A stretch of DNA of 5,968 nucleotides from Candidatus Poseidonia sp. (GTDB taxonomy: Archaea > Thermoplasmatota > Poseidoniia > Poseidoniales > Poseidoniaceae): contig JALRLQ010000088.1 in NCBI GenBank assembly GCA_023254365.1, forward strand, positions 1-5,968, in the 5' to 3' direction. The position numbers and the translations under genes are program-made. The notes under the pieces are model-generated. The model saw only the letters and a program-made list of their open reading frames with translations, searched no databases and was not told the origin of the DNA. Of this stretch, positions 1 through 5,847 are shown piece by piece (position 1 is the first letter of the stretch; every line of letters starts with the position of its first letter).

Positions 1-2084
1 ATGTCGATGGTGCCGTCGGGTTGCCGCGTGATTTTGTCGGGTACGCCCTCGGGCAAGGCATCCATTTCCTGTCGGAACACGTCAATGGCCGCAAACACCC
101 TCGGGTCGAGCACGTCGCCCAGAATCAGCAGGTTGGCCGGCTCGCCCTCGTCAGCGAAGCGCTTGGACAATTCATCCACGCCGATGGCAAAGTCGGAACG
201 CTCATCGAGGAAATCTTCCACCGCAAAGTCGCCTTCCAATTGCGCCATGCCCATCGCAGCAGGCACGGTGATCATCAGCGCCACAGCGGCGATGATGGTG
301 GCTGTTCGCCGTTGGCCGGAGCCCAACGTGACCTGCCGCAACCACTCGGGGTTGACCAGTGATTTGACTTCCGCTTTGGCTCGCCGTTCCTTTCGTGCCT
401 CCAACCAATCGTCCACGCTGACCCGAATCAACGGCGCCCACAGGCCGGTGAGAATGAAGGCGGCCAGGATGCCGAGTGCCGCCTCGATGCCGAACGAACG
501 CAAAGCGGCGATGTCGCTGAACAGGTTGGCGGCAAAGGCTGCCATGGTCGTGAGCGACGTGAGGGTGATGGCTCGTCCCACGCGGGAGAGCGTGATGCTG
601 CCAGCCTCGTGCGATGTCTTGCCGTTGGCTCGCTCCTCCTTGTAGCGATGAAGGGCGTGCAGCGAATCGTCGATGCCCAAAGCCAGCACGAGAATGGGAA
701 GGAGGTTGGAGAATTGTGAGCGAGCGATGAGGCTGAGCCCCATCCAACCCGTCAGGTTGGCAAAGTGACCAATCAGCCCTTGCATCCACAGCAGGGCAGC
801 GCCAAGAGCAAACATCACGATAGCGACGTCCGACCAGCGACGCAGGCTGGCAAACAGCAGCACCACGATGGCGATGCCCATCATCGCAATCAGTCCGGCG
901 CTGGACTGGAGTTCCCGGTTCACCTCGACGTTCACGCCTTGACCGAGCAGGAGCGTAACCGTGGTTCGGTCGTGGGTTCGTAGATGGCCTTCCAAATCCA
1001 TGTAGGTCCATTCGGTGGCGCAACCGGCACCATTGGCTTGGAGTTCAAGGCAACCCGCTTCGGTGTACTGGGGAGGGTGAAGCACCAACTGGCCGTCGGC
1101 CAGACGGTACCCGCCGACACGGAAGCCTTCGTCGGTGAACTGAACGTCCTTTTCTTGGTGGGCGTCTTTCCACACCACTTCCCAGCCCATGTTGTCCAGT
1201 TGGGTGCTGTCAAGTTGCACCAGCAGCCACGTTGAGGAAGCGGTCCAGCGGCCCTTGCCCCACAGGGCATTGGCCCACGTGCCGTCGGGCATCAGTTCGC
1301 CGTAAATCGGCCCTTCTTGGTGGGCGGTGTAGTCGGCCTTGAACCCACGGTCCAGCGATAACCAGCGCAGGAAGTTGTTGTCCGAGGCCTCGGCCATACG
1401 TGCCGCCGCCATGTCAATGTGGGCTTGGGTCACGTTGGCGTCGTCAAATTCGAGGCAGTCAAGGGGAAAACAGTCCGACCAGTTGGTCGGTGGCTCGGTC
1501 ACCACGCCGAGTGTGGTCAAGCCCGGTTGGGTGAGAATCGAGGTGTTGTTCATGAAGCCTCGAAAGTGGTCGGAGAGGGAAATCGCGCCGTTTGATTGGT
1601 GCCCCGTCACGTCGTTGACCAGCGGTTTGAGCGCCGGCCCGAGCGGATGTTCCAGTACCAAGTTGAGTTTGGTGTCCAATTCTCGAAGCACGGTGAGGTT
1701 GAGGATGCCACCGGTTGGGGCGTCGATACCGCTCCACGGTTCGCCGGCCTCCAACATTTCAGAAGGTTGGACCAGCGACGCGTAGTCGGGCGCCCCGTCC
1801 TCCATTCTCGGCACGGGTTGCCAGTCCGCTTCCTCCGGCACGAAGGCGGGATCTCGAACGGAAACGAGGAACCCAAGGATGATTTCGGAATTCGGGAACT
1901 CTTCATTGATGAGGGTCTGAGCCGTGAGTTCGGGCGACTCCATTTCGTACGACTCCATGTCGATGGGTTGCAGGGCCGTCATGGCGCCGGGAATCATCAG
2001 CAGCGTGAGCAACAGGACGGTGACGTGGGCTCCCCTTCGACGGGGCAAGAGCCACGCAGCGATACGGTCGTAGCGACGGCTCAT
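1..2084 (-). CDS. RND/MMPL-superfamily exporter, N-terminal 694 residues (C-terminus beyond window edge)
   Basis: An inner-membrane transporter of the RND superfamily (MMPL-like; closest in style to the largely archaeal HAE3 group), expected to move hydrophobic or amphiphilic compounds, or lipids, using the ion gradient. The frame is open from the ATG at 2084-2082 to the window edge without a stop, so the protein is partial. Seen: membrane segment 1 at about 21-38; a large exported loop 39-395; segments at about 396-414, 420-439, 457-476, 504-522 and 531-552; then segment 7 at about 595-614, followed by the start of a second loop (GDFAVEDFLDERSDF, 618-632). Segment 4 ends in GIDDSLH (470-476), the acidic motif typical of MMPL/RND proton relay. 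The first loop has four cysteines (C205, C210, C345, C355) that could form two disulfides. An in-frame TGA lies upstream of the ATG. The SD is weak (AGGA, 2 nt away). The substrate cannot be told from sequence. Confidence 0.9.
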   Translation of the reverse strand, partial: MSRRYDRIAAWLLPRRRGAHVTVLLLTLLMIPGAMTALQPIDMESYEMESPELTAQTLINEEFPNSEIILGFLVSVRDPAFVPEEADWQPVPRMEDGAPDYASLVQPSEMLEAGEPWSGIDAPTGGILNLTVLRELDTKLNLVLEHPLGPALKPLVNDVTGHQSNGAISLSDHFRGFMNNTSILTQPGLTTLGVVTEPPTNWSDCFPLDCLEFDDANVTQAHIDMAAARMAEASDNNFLRWLSLDRGFKADYTAHQEGPIYGELMPDGTWANALWGKGRWTASSTWLLVQLDSTQLDNMGWEVVWKDAHQEKDVQFTDEGFRVGGYRLADGQLVLHPPQYTEAGCLELQANGAGCATEWTYMDLEGHLRTHDRTTVTLLLGQGVNVEVNRELQSSAGLIAMMGIAIVVLLFASLRRWSDVAIVMFALGAALLWMQGLIGHFANLTGWMGLSLIARSQFSNLLPILVLALGIDDSLHALHRYKEERANGKTSHEAGSITLSRVGRAITLTSLTTMAAFAANLFSDIAALRSFGIEAALGILAAFILTGLWAPLIRVSVDDWLEARKERRAKAEVKSLVNPEWLRQVTLGSGQRRTATIIAAVALMITVPAAMGMAQLEGDFAVEDFLDERSDFAIGVDELSKRFADEGEPANLLILGDVLDPRVFAAIDVFRQEMDALPEGVPDKITRQPDGTID

Positions 2085-2131
2085 GGTCCTAGCCCGCCAA
2101 TGCACCTTTTGAAGGAATGTTTTCGGCTCAT
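2081..2131 (-). CDS. possible 16-codon leader peptide overlapping the RND start
   Basis: A tiny open frame, MSRKHSFKRCIGGLGP, whose TGA overlaps the ATG of the RND gene as ATGA, the usual layout for translational coupling. An AAAGGA purine run sits immediately upstream of its ATG, only 1-2 nt away, which is too close for a normal Shine-Dalgarno site. An even shorter frame, MKLKERK, starts at 2151. The peptide is basic and has no recognisable family. It may be a chance frame; it is listed because of the exact overlap with the start of the downstream gene. Confidence 0.2.
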   Translation of the reverse strand: MSRKHSFKRCIGGLGP

Positions 2132-2170
2132 TTCCTTTCTTTCAGTTTCATCTCGCCCTTGTGCGCGGTC

Positions 2171-2178
2171 TTTATGTA
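2171..2178 (-). promoter_or_regulatory. candidate TATA box for the RND exporter
   Basis: On the minus strand this reads TACATAAA followed by G, resembling an archaeal TATA box. A start site about 25 nt downstream would fall near 2147-2151 and give a leader of roughly 65 nt before the RND ATG. On the plus strand the same bases read TTTATGTA, identical to the box in front of the HTH-10 gene, so the orientation is uncertain. A second, weaker candidate (TTCAAAAG) lies about 24-31 nt upstream of the RND ATG and would give a leaderless message. Confidence 0.3.
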
Positions 2179-2462
2179 CGGTCGGTCGTTGAGAGACTTT
2201 GCTGCAGAGCAGCGACACACAAAAACGAACGAAAAATGGAACCAATATGCAACTCAGGGGGCACGTGAATGTATACGGAATCAAGGATAAACCGGAACAC
2301 TGCACAGCCCTCACAGTGGCAGGCATCGCCGCCCGATGAGTACGATCAAGACGATATCAGCCAAATGCGATCGACTGGCACCCTACGCCTATTCGCTTTG
2401 AGCTCTTTGACACGAGATACAATTGCACCTTGCCTTGAAGGACAATTTCTGAGCGAAAGTAA

Positions 2463-2490
2463 CAACCGGGTGCACCTTGCACACCGGTTG
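2463..2490. repeat. strong stem-loop (12 bp with one bulge, 3-nt loop)
   Basis: The left arm is CAACCGG followed by GTGCA (2463-2474), the loop is CCT (2475-2477), and the right arm is TGCAC, a bulged A (2483), then CCGGTTG (2484-2490). All 12 pairs are Watson-Crick. No T-run follows, so it does not look like an intrinsic terminator. It stands 8 nt before a second hairpin and outside any confident gene. Confidence 0.65.
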
Positions 2491-2498
2491 CAAGAGAA

Positions 2499-2520
2499 GG
2501 CCGAAACCACGAGTTCGGCC
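2499..2520. repeat. stem-loop with 7-bp perfect arms
   Basis: GGCCGAA (2499-2505) pairs perfectly with TTCGGCC (2514-2520) around an 8-nt loop. It follows the 2463-2490 stem-loop directly, making a tandem pair of hairpins. A single 7-bp arm could arise by chance in a region this long; the tandem placement is the reason to list it. Confidence 0.45.
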
Positions 2521-2576
2521 AGTACCCTACGAACCACGCCCCCAAAAGAGGGACGATGGAGAACTGAAGACCAAGA

Positions 2577-2643
2577 ATGCGAGCATGCGCATGGCGGGAT
2601 CGTTTCCCCGAAGCTCGCATCCTTTGCCGCAAACCATGCGCAT
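2577..2643. repeat. interleaved inverted repeats, pseudoknot-compatible
   Basis: Two perfect helices interleave. ATGCGAGC (2577-2584) pairs with GCTCGCAT (2613-2620), and ATGCGCATGG (2585-2594) pairs with CCATGCGCAT (2634-2643). The 5' arms abut at 2584/2585, so the stems could stack as an H-type pseudoknot. A small internal hairpin (CGGG 2595-2598 with CCCG 2607-2610) lies between. Alternatively the two ATGCGCAT palindromes, 51 bp apart, could be protein-binding sites on DNA. Which of these applies cannot be decided from one sequence. Confidence 0.45.
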
Positions 2644-2825
2644 CCCACAACAACGGAAAATACCGGTTTGGAGGACAACCTATGGAATTTAACATTCAAC
2701 AATACAAAAAGGAGCCAGATGTAGAACGAAGAAAGAGAACCAATGACCGAACGGTTGTACTGAGGTACAATTTGCGCCAAACCGCCTGTTCGTTCTTGCG
2801 TTCTTTTGACCACGGGGGTGCCTGA
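2577..2825 (+). CDS. doubtful 82-aa hypothetical frame upstream of the zinc-finger gene
   Basis: Open from the ATG at 2577 to the TGA at 2823-2825, with an in-frame stop just upstream at 2565. The N-terminal part carries C4, C17, C21 and H24 (…ILCRKPCASH…), spaced roughly like a zinc knuckle, then a basic stretch KKEPDVERRKRTNDR. Its end overlaps the possible starts of the next gene, so a three-gene unit is conceivable. Against it: there is no Shine-Dalgarno site or TATA box at a useful distance, it coincides with the inverted repeats, and another frame overlaps it. No family is recognised; it may be chance or a remnant. Confidence 0.2.
   Translation: MRACAWRDRFPEARILCRKPCASHNNGKYRFGGQPMEFNIQQYKKEPDVERRKRTNDRTVVLRYNLRQTACSFLRSFDHGGA
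2755..2770. promoter_or_regulatory. perfect palindrome upstream of the zinc-finger/HNH unit, possible operator
   Basis: TTGTAC (2755-2760) and GTACAA (2765-2770) are perfect inverted arms around TGAG, and ATTT follows. The site lies 35-62 nt upstream of the candidate start codons of the zinc-finger gene, a position suited to an operator or promoter element of the pair. The arms are short enough that chance cannot be excluded. Confidence 0.35.
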
Positions 2826-3093
2826 GTTGGCGAAGCGCCGCAAGGGCAAGCGCCACAAGAACCGCCGTTCCGATGGAACGCTGGTCGGTAGCCGAGGCAC
2901 CAGTGCAAGAAATCGAAACTGGGACCTCTGTTCTCATCTCGATTACACCACAGGAAAGAAGTGTGGCGAACGTGTTCAGATCAAGCGCGGCGAGCGGGCC
3001 TTCTGCGACGAACATCGACATCGGCACACGCCCATGGCCAAGACCATTGCGATCATCAAGCAGTGCGAGTCGGTTGAGGAGGAGTTGCCGTGA
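2806..3093 (+). CDS. small basic zinc-finger-like protein
   Basis: A protein of up to 95 residues that probably binds zinc and perhaps nucleic acid. Residues 10-22 are very basic (KRRKGKRHKNRRS). A Cys/His cluster follows: C42, C53, C67 and H70 in the pattern C-x10-C-x13-C-x2-H, with GKKC and GERAFCDEH around it and extra histidines at 44, 72 and 74. This resembles the C…G..C…G..(F/Y)C..H knuckle of zf-C3Hc3H-like domains; that is likeness by eye, not a proven match. The start is uncertain: TTG 2806 (used here), GTG 2818 and TTG 2827 are all possible, no ATG exists before the finger, and none has a clear Shine-Dalgarno site. The stop overlaps the HNH start (GTGA), so the two are translated together and may act together. 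AGA is used, unlike in the MscS gene. Confidence 0.7.
   Translation: MTTGVPELAKRRKGKRHKNRRSDGTLVGSRGTSARNRNWDLCSHLDYTTGKKCGERVQIKRGERAFCDEHRHRHTPMAKTIAIIKQCESVEEELP
3076..3084 (+). promoter_or_regulatory. strong ribosome binding site that fixes the HNH start
   Basis: GAGGAGGAG ends 5 nt before the GTG at 3090. It lies inside the last codons of the zinc-finger gene (…VEEELP) and supports GTG 3090 as the start of the HNH gene and coupled translation through the GTGA overlap. Confidence 0.7.
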
Positions 3094-3704
3094 AGTCAAC
3101 TTCCCAGCCCCTCTGTTTGGCACACCATCCTTGCATGGAATGGGAGGTCTATGTTCGACTTCGGGAAAGATACCGGCCGAGCCTTGACCGAGCAAGAGAC
3201 TACCTGTCGAAAAAGCGGGGCAAGCCAAAGAGTGGCGGTACAATCTCTTCGTCACGAAGGCAAACACTTCTGGATGCTGACGCTCAATGTCCTCTTTGCG
3301 GTGAGAATTTGCGTGATACTGAATTCAACACAGAGCACATTCACGCACGTGGATTGGGCGGCCTCAAGACATGTGATGAGACCCGTATAGCCATGTGCAT
3401 ACCATGCAACGATGCGAAGAATGGCGTCATGCAACTCTTTCTCCCAAAACCAAACAGCAAGTACCAAACGAATTGTTGGCCCATGGTTGAAGGATATTTG
3501 CTGTGGTCTGAATTGACCGCTGATGAGGGATTGGCTGCCGGCGCATTGGTTCCGATGGCCCAAGAACAATTTCTCAAACTGAGGTTTCAAGAGGAACGGC
3601 CCCTTTCGCTCAATGTGTACCGTGCTTATGGCCGATTCTCAACTTGGTTGCCCGGAGATGAACCGAATCATCCCAACAACACCCCGACCAGTATCGGTGG
3701 ATGA
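3090..3704 (+). CDS. HNH-fold endonuclease-like protein
   Basis: A 204-residue protein with a central HNH (ββα-metal) domain, expected to cut or nick DNA. Seen: zinc-knuckle cysteines CPLC (67-70); the metal/catalytic block TEHIHARG (81-88) with H83 and H85; the GG turn at 90-91; the second knuckle CIPCNDAKNG (103-112) with N107 and K110. The usual central Asn (as in DNL..C) appears to be T98, within DETRIAMC. The N-terminal 60 residues are basic and unassigned; the C-terminal 90 match nothing I recognise. The GTG start is set by the GAGGAGGAG site and the overlap with the upstream zinc-finger gene. Codon use (AGA, AGG and ATA, each at least twice) differs from the MscS gene downstream, hinting at transfer. 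It could be a homing-type nuclease, a restriction or defence enzyme, or a phage-derived HNH; context does not decide. Confidence 0.85.
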   Translation: MKSTSQPLCLAHHPCMEWEVYVRLRERYRPSLDRARDYLSKKRGKPKSGGTISSSRRQTLLDADAQCPLCGENLRDTEFNTEHIHARGLGGLKTCDETRIAMCIPCNDAKNGVMQLFLPKPNSKYQTNCWPMVEGYLLWSELTADEGLAAGALVPMAQEQFLKLRFQEERPLSLNVYRAYGRFSTWLPGDEPNHPNNTPTSIGG

Positions 3705-3740
3705 ATCTCGGTCTTCATCAATGCCCCAGAACGCGACGAA

Positions 3741-3748
3741 CCTATTAT
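3741..3748 (+). promoter_or_regulatory. candidate TATA box for the MscS gene
   Basis: CCTATTAT lies about 40 nt upstream of the MscS ATG. A start site about 27 nt downstream would fall near 3770-3772, leaving a short leader that just includes the ribosome binding site AGGAGAG. No sequence between the HNH stop and here looks like a clear terminator. Confidence 0.35.
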
Positions 3749-3773
3749 GAACGGGAATTAAGCCGCCGAGGCT

Positions 3774-3780
3774 AGGAGAG
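3774..3780 (+). promoter_or_regulatory. ribosome binding site of the MscS gene, in a small hairpin loop
   Basis: AGGAGAG lies 6 nt before the ATG at 3787 and supports that start. It is framed by GGCT (3770-3773) and AGCC (3781-3784), a weak 4-bp stem that would display it in a 7-nt loop. Confidence 0.6.
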
Positions 3781-3786
3781 AGCCCC

Positions 3787-5088
3787 ATGGTGACCCTTGA
3801 CGACATCATCGACCAAGCCAACGCCCTCGACACGTGGGCGCAGTGGTCGCTTGGTGCAGGTCTCACCCTGTTCACCTTGCTCGTTGTCCGTTTCCTGATG
3901 AAGAAGGTCATTCTTGACTTCGTGAAGGCGACCTCCTTCAAGTGGGACGACCAACTCTACCGACCGGTCACCCAGCGACTTTACTCGTTCATTTTCTTCG
4001 TTGGCACCCAACTCACGATGCTGTGGGTCATGGGCCGAGAGCACGAACTGAACGAAGCCCTCGACCCGGTGTTCAGTGCCATCTACATCCTCTTGACCAC
4101 CTCGTTGGCCAGCGTCGCCATCAAGATCATGATTCCTGTCATCATTGACAAATTCTCCAATCCGGGTTCCGTCACCGTTTCGGGCAGCAACTCCCTCGTG
4201 GTGTTCTTGTTCCGTGCTGGCGTGTGGTTCGGCGGTTTGTACCTCGCCCTCAATGAGTTGGGCTTCGAACTGCTCGGACTGCTCGCTTCGCTGGCCGTGT
4301 TTTCGCTCATCATCGGTCTGGCCATGCAGCAGACGCTGGGCAACATCGTCAACTCCTTCATGCTCGCCCTCGACCAGCCCTTTGAGGTCGGTGACCGCAT
4401 TGAGGTGGAGGGTCATCTCGGCTCGGTCGTCTCGGTCGGCATTCTCTCCACCAAGGTGTTGACCATCGGGGAAAACCTCGTCGTCATCCCCAACAACAAC
4501 CTCGTCAACTCCACGGTCATCAACCACGCTCGTGGTGGTGGCGACGGACAGGGCCGCCGCATTTCGCTCGTGCTTGACATCGGCGTTGAATACGACGAAG
4601 ACATCTCTCACGTGAAGTACACCGTGCTCCAACTGCTCCGAGAGTGCCCTTACATCATCGATTCGCCCGAGCCCCGTGTGCTGCTCAACGAACTGGGCGA
4701 GTACGCCAAGATCTTCCGCATGTACGCCTGGGTCGAGGACTACTCTGACGAATTCGTCGCCAAAGACTGGCTGTTCAAGAACATCGCCGAACGCTTCGAA
4801 GCGGAAGGCATCGGCATCCCGTTCCCCACTGCTGTGGAAATCGGTGCCACCCACAAGGAGTCCTACAACAAGCAGCGCAAGGCCACCAACGTGCGCCGTG
4901 CTCGCTTGCAGATGATCAAGGAAGACAAGGCCCTCGAGCGAGAGCGTGCCGAGGCCAAGTGGGAAATCGAGGCCATCACGGAGAAGCTCAAAGACCCCGA
5001 ATTGGGCCGAACCGAGCGCGAAGGTTTGGAAGATTCCCTGCGGGAACTCAACCGCGTCTTGAGCATGTTTGAGGCCGGCGATAGTTGA
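3787..5088 (+). CDS. MscS-family mechanosensitive ion channel
   Basis: A 433-residue inner-membrane channel that opens under membrane tension to release osmolytes during hypo-osmotic shock; active as a heptamer in known family members. Seen: membrane segments at about 20-40, 62-82, 96-120 and 137-157, then the Gly/Ala-rich pore helix at 162-195. The family signature GLAMQQTLGN (177-186) leads into LDQPFEVGDRIEV (195-207), and the β-domain holds VVIPNNNLVNSTVINH (232-247). The α/β cytoplasmic domain runs to about 350. It is longer than E. coli MscS (286 residues) because of extra N-terminal membrane segments and a C-terminal charged tail (355-430) that looks like a coiled coil. The start is supported by AGGAGAG. 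Arginine codons are all CGN and no ATA is used, in contrast to the preceding HNH gene. It appears to be a single-gene transcript. Confidence 0.95.
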   Translation: MVTLDDIIDQANALDTWAQWSLGAGLTLFTLLVVRFLMKKVILDFVKATSFKWDDQLYRPVTQRLYSFIFFVGTQLTMLWVMGREHELNEALDPVFSAIYILLTTSLASVAIKIMIPVIIDKFSNPGSVTVSGSNSLVVFLFRAGVWFGGLYLALNELGFELLGLLASLAVFSLIIGLAMQQTLGNIVNSFMLALDQPFEVGDRIEVEGHLGSVVSVGILSTKVLTIGENLVVIPNNNLVNSTVINHARGGGDGQGRRISLVLDIGVEYDEDISHVKYTVLQLLRECPYIIDSPEPRVLLNELGEYAKIFRMYAWVEDYSDEFVAKDWLFKNIAERFEAEGIGIPFPTAVEIGATHKESYNKQRKATNVRRARLQMIKEDKALERERAEAKWEIEAITEKLKDPELGRTEREGLEDSLRELNRVLSMFEAGDS

Positions 5089-5092
5089 TTGG

Positions 5093-5117
5093 AAAACGGC
5101 GTCAAGCGGCCCGTTTT
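5093..5117 (+). terminator. possible terminator hairpin after the MscS gene
   Basis: AAAACGG (5093-5099) and CCGTTTT (5111-5117) are perfect 7-bp arms around an 11-nt loop, starting 5 nt after the MscS stop; the right arm ends in four T. Archaeal termination relies mainly on T-runs, so the hairpin may instead protect the 3' end. Confidence 0.4.
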
Positions 5118-5139
5118 GTTCAAAAATCGAGTCGGCGGA

Positions 5140-5147
5140 TTTATGTA
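5140..5147 (+). promoter_or_regulatory. TATA box of the HTH-10 gene, leaderless layout
   Basis: TTTATGTA is centred about 25-27 nt upstream of the twin ATGs at 5168 and 5171, which puts the expected start site on the start codon itself. There is no Shine-Dalgarno site before either ATG. Together these indicate a leaderless archaeal transcript separate from the MscS gene. Confidence 0.55.
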
Positions 5148-5167
5148 TGGCAACCCGTTCATGATAG

Positions 5168-5818
5168 ATGATGACGTCTGCAGAACTCCGCTACATGCAG
5201 ATCACCATCACGCCCGAAGTGGGCGCCAACCTTCCCGGGTTGAGTCTGTTGAACATCTTCCACAACGTCGAATTTCTCTCCCACATCAGCACCGAAGGGG
5301 ACAGCATGCGCTGTTTGGTCCGTGTTCAGTACGACACACCCTCGTCTCTCCACGAGCCACAGCAGTCCTTTGAAATCCTTGACGTTCTCGAAAAAGGCCC
5401 CAAAGCGGCCCTCTTGGAAGTCGTCACGACGGGACCTGTTCCACGAATCTTCGCTGCACTCGAGCACGTCTGGTGGGTATCGCCGACCAACCTCAACAAG
5501 GGCGGCATGACCATCACGGTGCGCGGCACCAAGGAATCGCTTCGTTCAGCACGCCAAGGTCTGTCCACCCTGTTGGGCGAGGGCTACAAGATGAAATTGG
5601 GCGCCCAATCGCTACACAACGCACAATTCTTGGAATTGCTCCCCGACCGTCAGCGGCTCGTGTTGGACAAAGCGATTGAACTGGGCTACTACGACCGGCC
5701 CAGACGCTGCACGCAGCGGGTCATCGCCGATGCGCTCGACATCAAACAGGCCACTGTCAGCGAGCATCTTCAATCGGCCGAATCCACCATCATTCACGCC
5801 TTTGTCAACGAGCCATAG
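5168..5818 (+). CDS. HTH-10 (Bat-type) archaeal transcriptional regulator
   Basis: A 216-residue, probably cytoplasmic, DNA-binding regulator. The C-terminal part (about 158-212) is a clear HTH_10 domain: LPDRQRLVLDKAIELGYYD, then RPRRCTQRVIADALDIKQ, then ATVSEHLQSAEST, with the recognition helix near 193-205. The family includes the haloarchaeal bacterio-opsin activator Bat and many regulators of unknown signal. The N-terminal 150 residues are likely a sensory or regulatory domain like those preceding HTH_10 in the family; they have no membrane segment and no metal-binding cluster that I can see. The start could be ATG 5168 or 5171; both fit the TATA spacing. The effector and targets are unknown. 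It stands alone between MscS and a truncated gene, each with its own promoter-like box. Confidence 0.9.
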   Translation: MMTSAELRYMQITITPEVGANLPGLSLLNIFHNVEFLSHISTEGDSMRCLVRVQYDTPSSLHEPQQSFEILDVLEKGPKAALLEVVTTGPVPRIFAALEHVWWVSPTNLNKGGMTITVRGTKESLRSARQGLSTLLGEGYKMKLGAQSLHNAQFLELLPDRQRLVLDKAIELGYYDRPRRCTQRVIADALDIKQATVSEHLQSAESTIIHAFVNEP

Positions 5819-5847
5819 GGCGGTAAAACCCACCATTTCCAGTCATG

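Larger units (their letters stand above)
2085..2805. other. about 720-base region with no confident protein gene, rich in inverted repeats
   Basis: This lies between the divergent RND gene and the zinc-finger/HNH pair. By eye its GC is clearly lower than in the flanking RND and MscS genes. The open frames in it are unconvincing. One at 2269-2724 (151 aa, rich in S/T/E/N/Q, no motif) overlaps out of frame with an 82-aa frame at 2577-2825. A minus-strand frame at 2346-2900 runs antisense into the zinc-finger gene. Instead the stretch contains a 12-bp bulged hairpin at 2463-2490, a 7-bp hairpin at 2499-2520, interleaved 8-bp and 10-bp helices at 2577-2643, and a TTGTAC/GTACAA palindrome at 2755-2770. 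It could hold a structured RNA, a regulatory region, or the decayed end of a mobile segment. Confidence 0.6.

Noticed and set aside
1..645. 214-aa plus-strand open frame
   Set aside because: It is antisense to the RND gene, whose minus-strand frame gives clear membrane segments and the GIDDSLH motif; the plus translation is Ser/Arg/Ala-rich with no domain.
202..1023. 273-aa minus-strand open frame
   Set aside because: It is a shifted frame of the RND gene; its His/Arg/Gly-rich translation is typical of an out-of-frame GC-rich gene.
1596..2192. 198-aa plus-strand open frame
   Set aside because: Antisense to the RND N-terminus, with no recognisable motif and low-complexity basic composition.
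2201..2215. GCTGC-AGA-GCAGC hairpin within an outer imperfect GTCGTTG/CAGCGAC pairing
   Set aside because: The arms are short and need a wobble pair; likely chance, and not tied to any gene feature.
2463..2520. Tandem hairpins considered as a CRISPR repeat, tRNA or intrinsic terminator
   Set aside because: There is no repeated unit with spacers, no cloverleaf or CCA-type layout, and no T-run after either hairpin.
2269..2724. 151-aa plus-strand open frame
   Set aside because: No motif, Ser/Thr/Glu/Asn-rich, overlapping another frame and the inverted repeats; only a poor TATA-like CAATATGC upstream. Not excluded, but not supported.
2346..2900. 184-aa minus-strand open frame
   Set aside because: It runs antisense into the zinc-finger gene and has no domain; one hydrophobic patch is not enough support.
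3772..4854. 360-aa minus-strand open frame
   Set aside because: Fully antisense to the MscS gene; its Glu/Asp/His/Val-rich translation mirrors GC-biased codons of the real gene.
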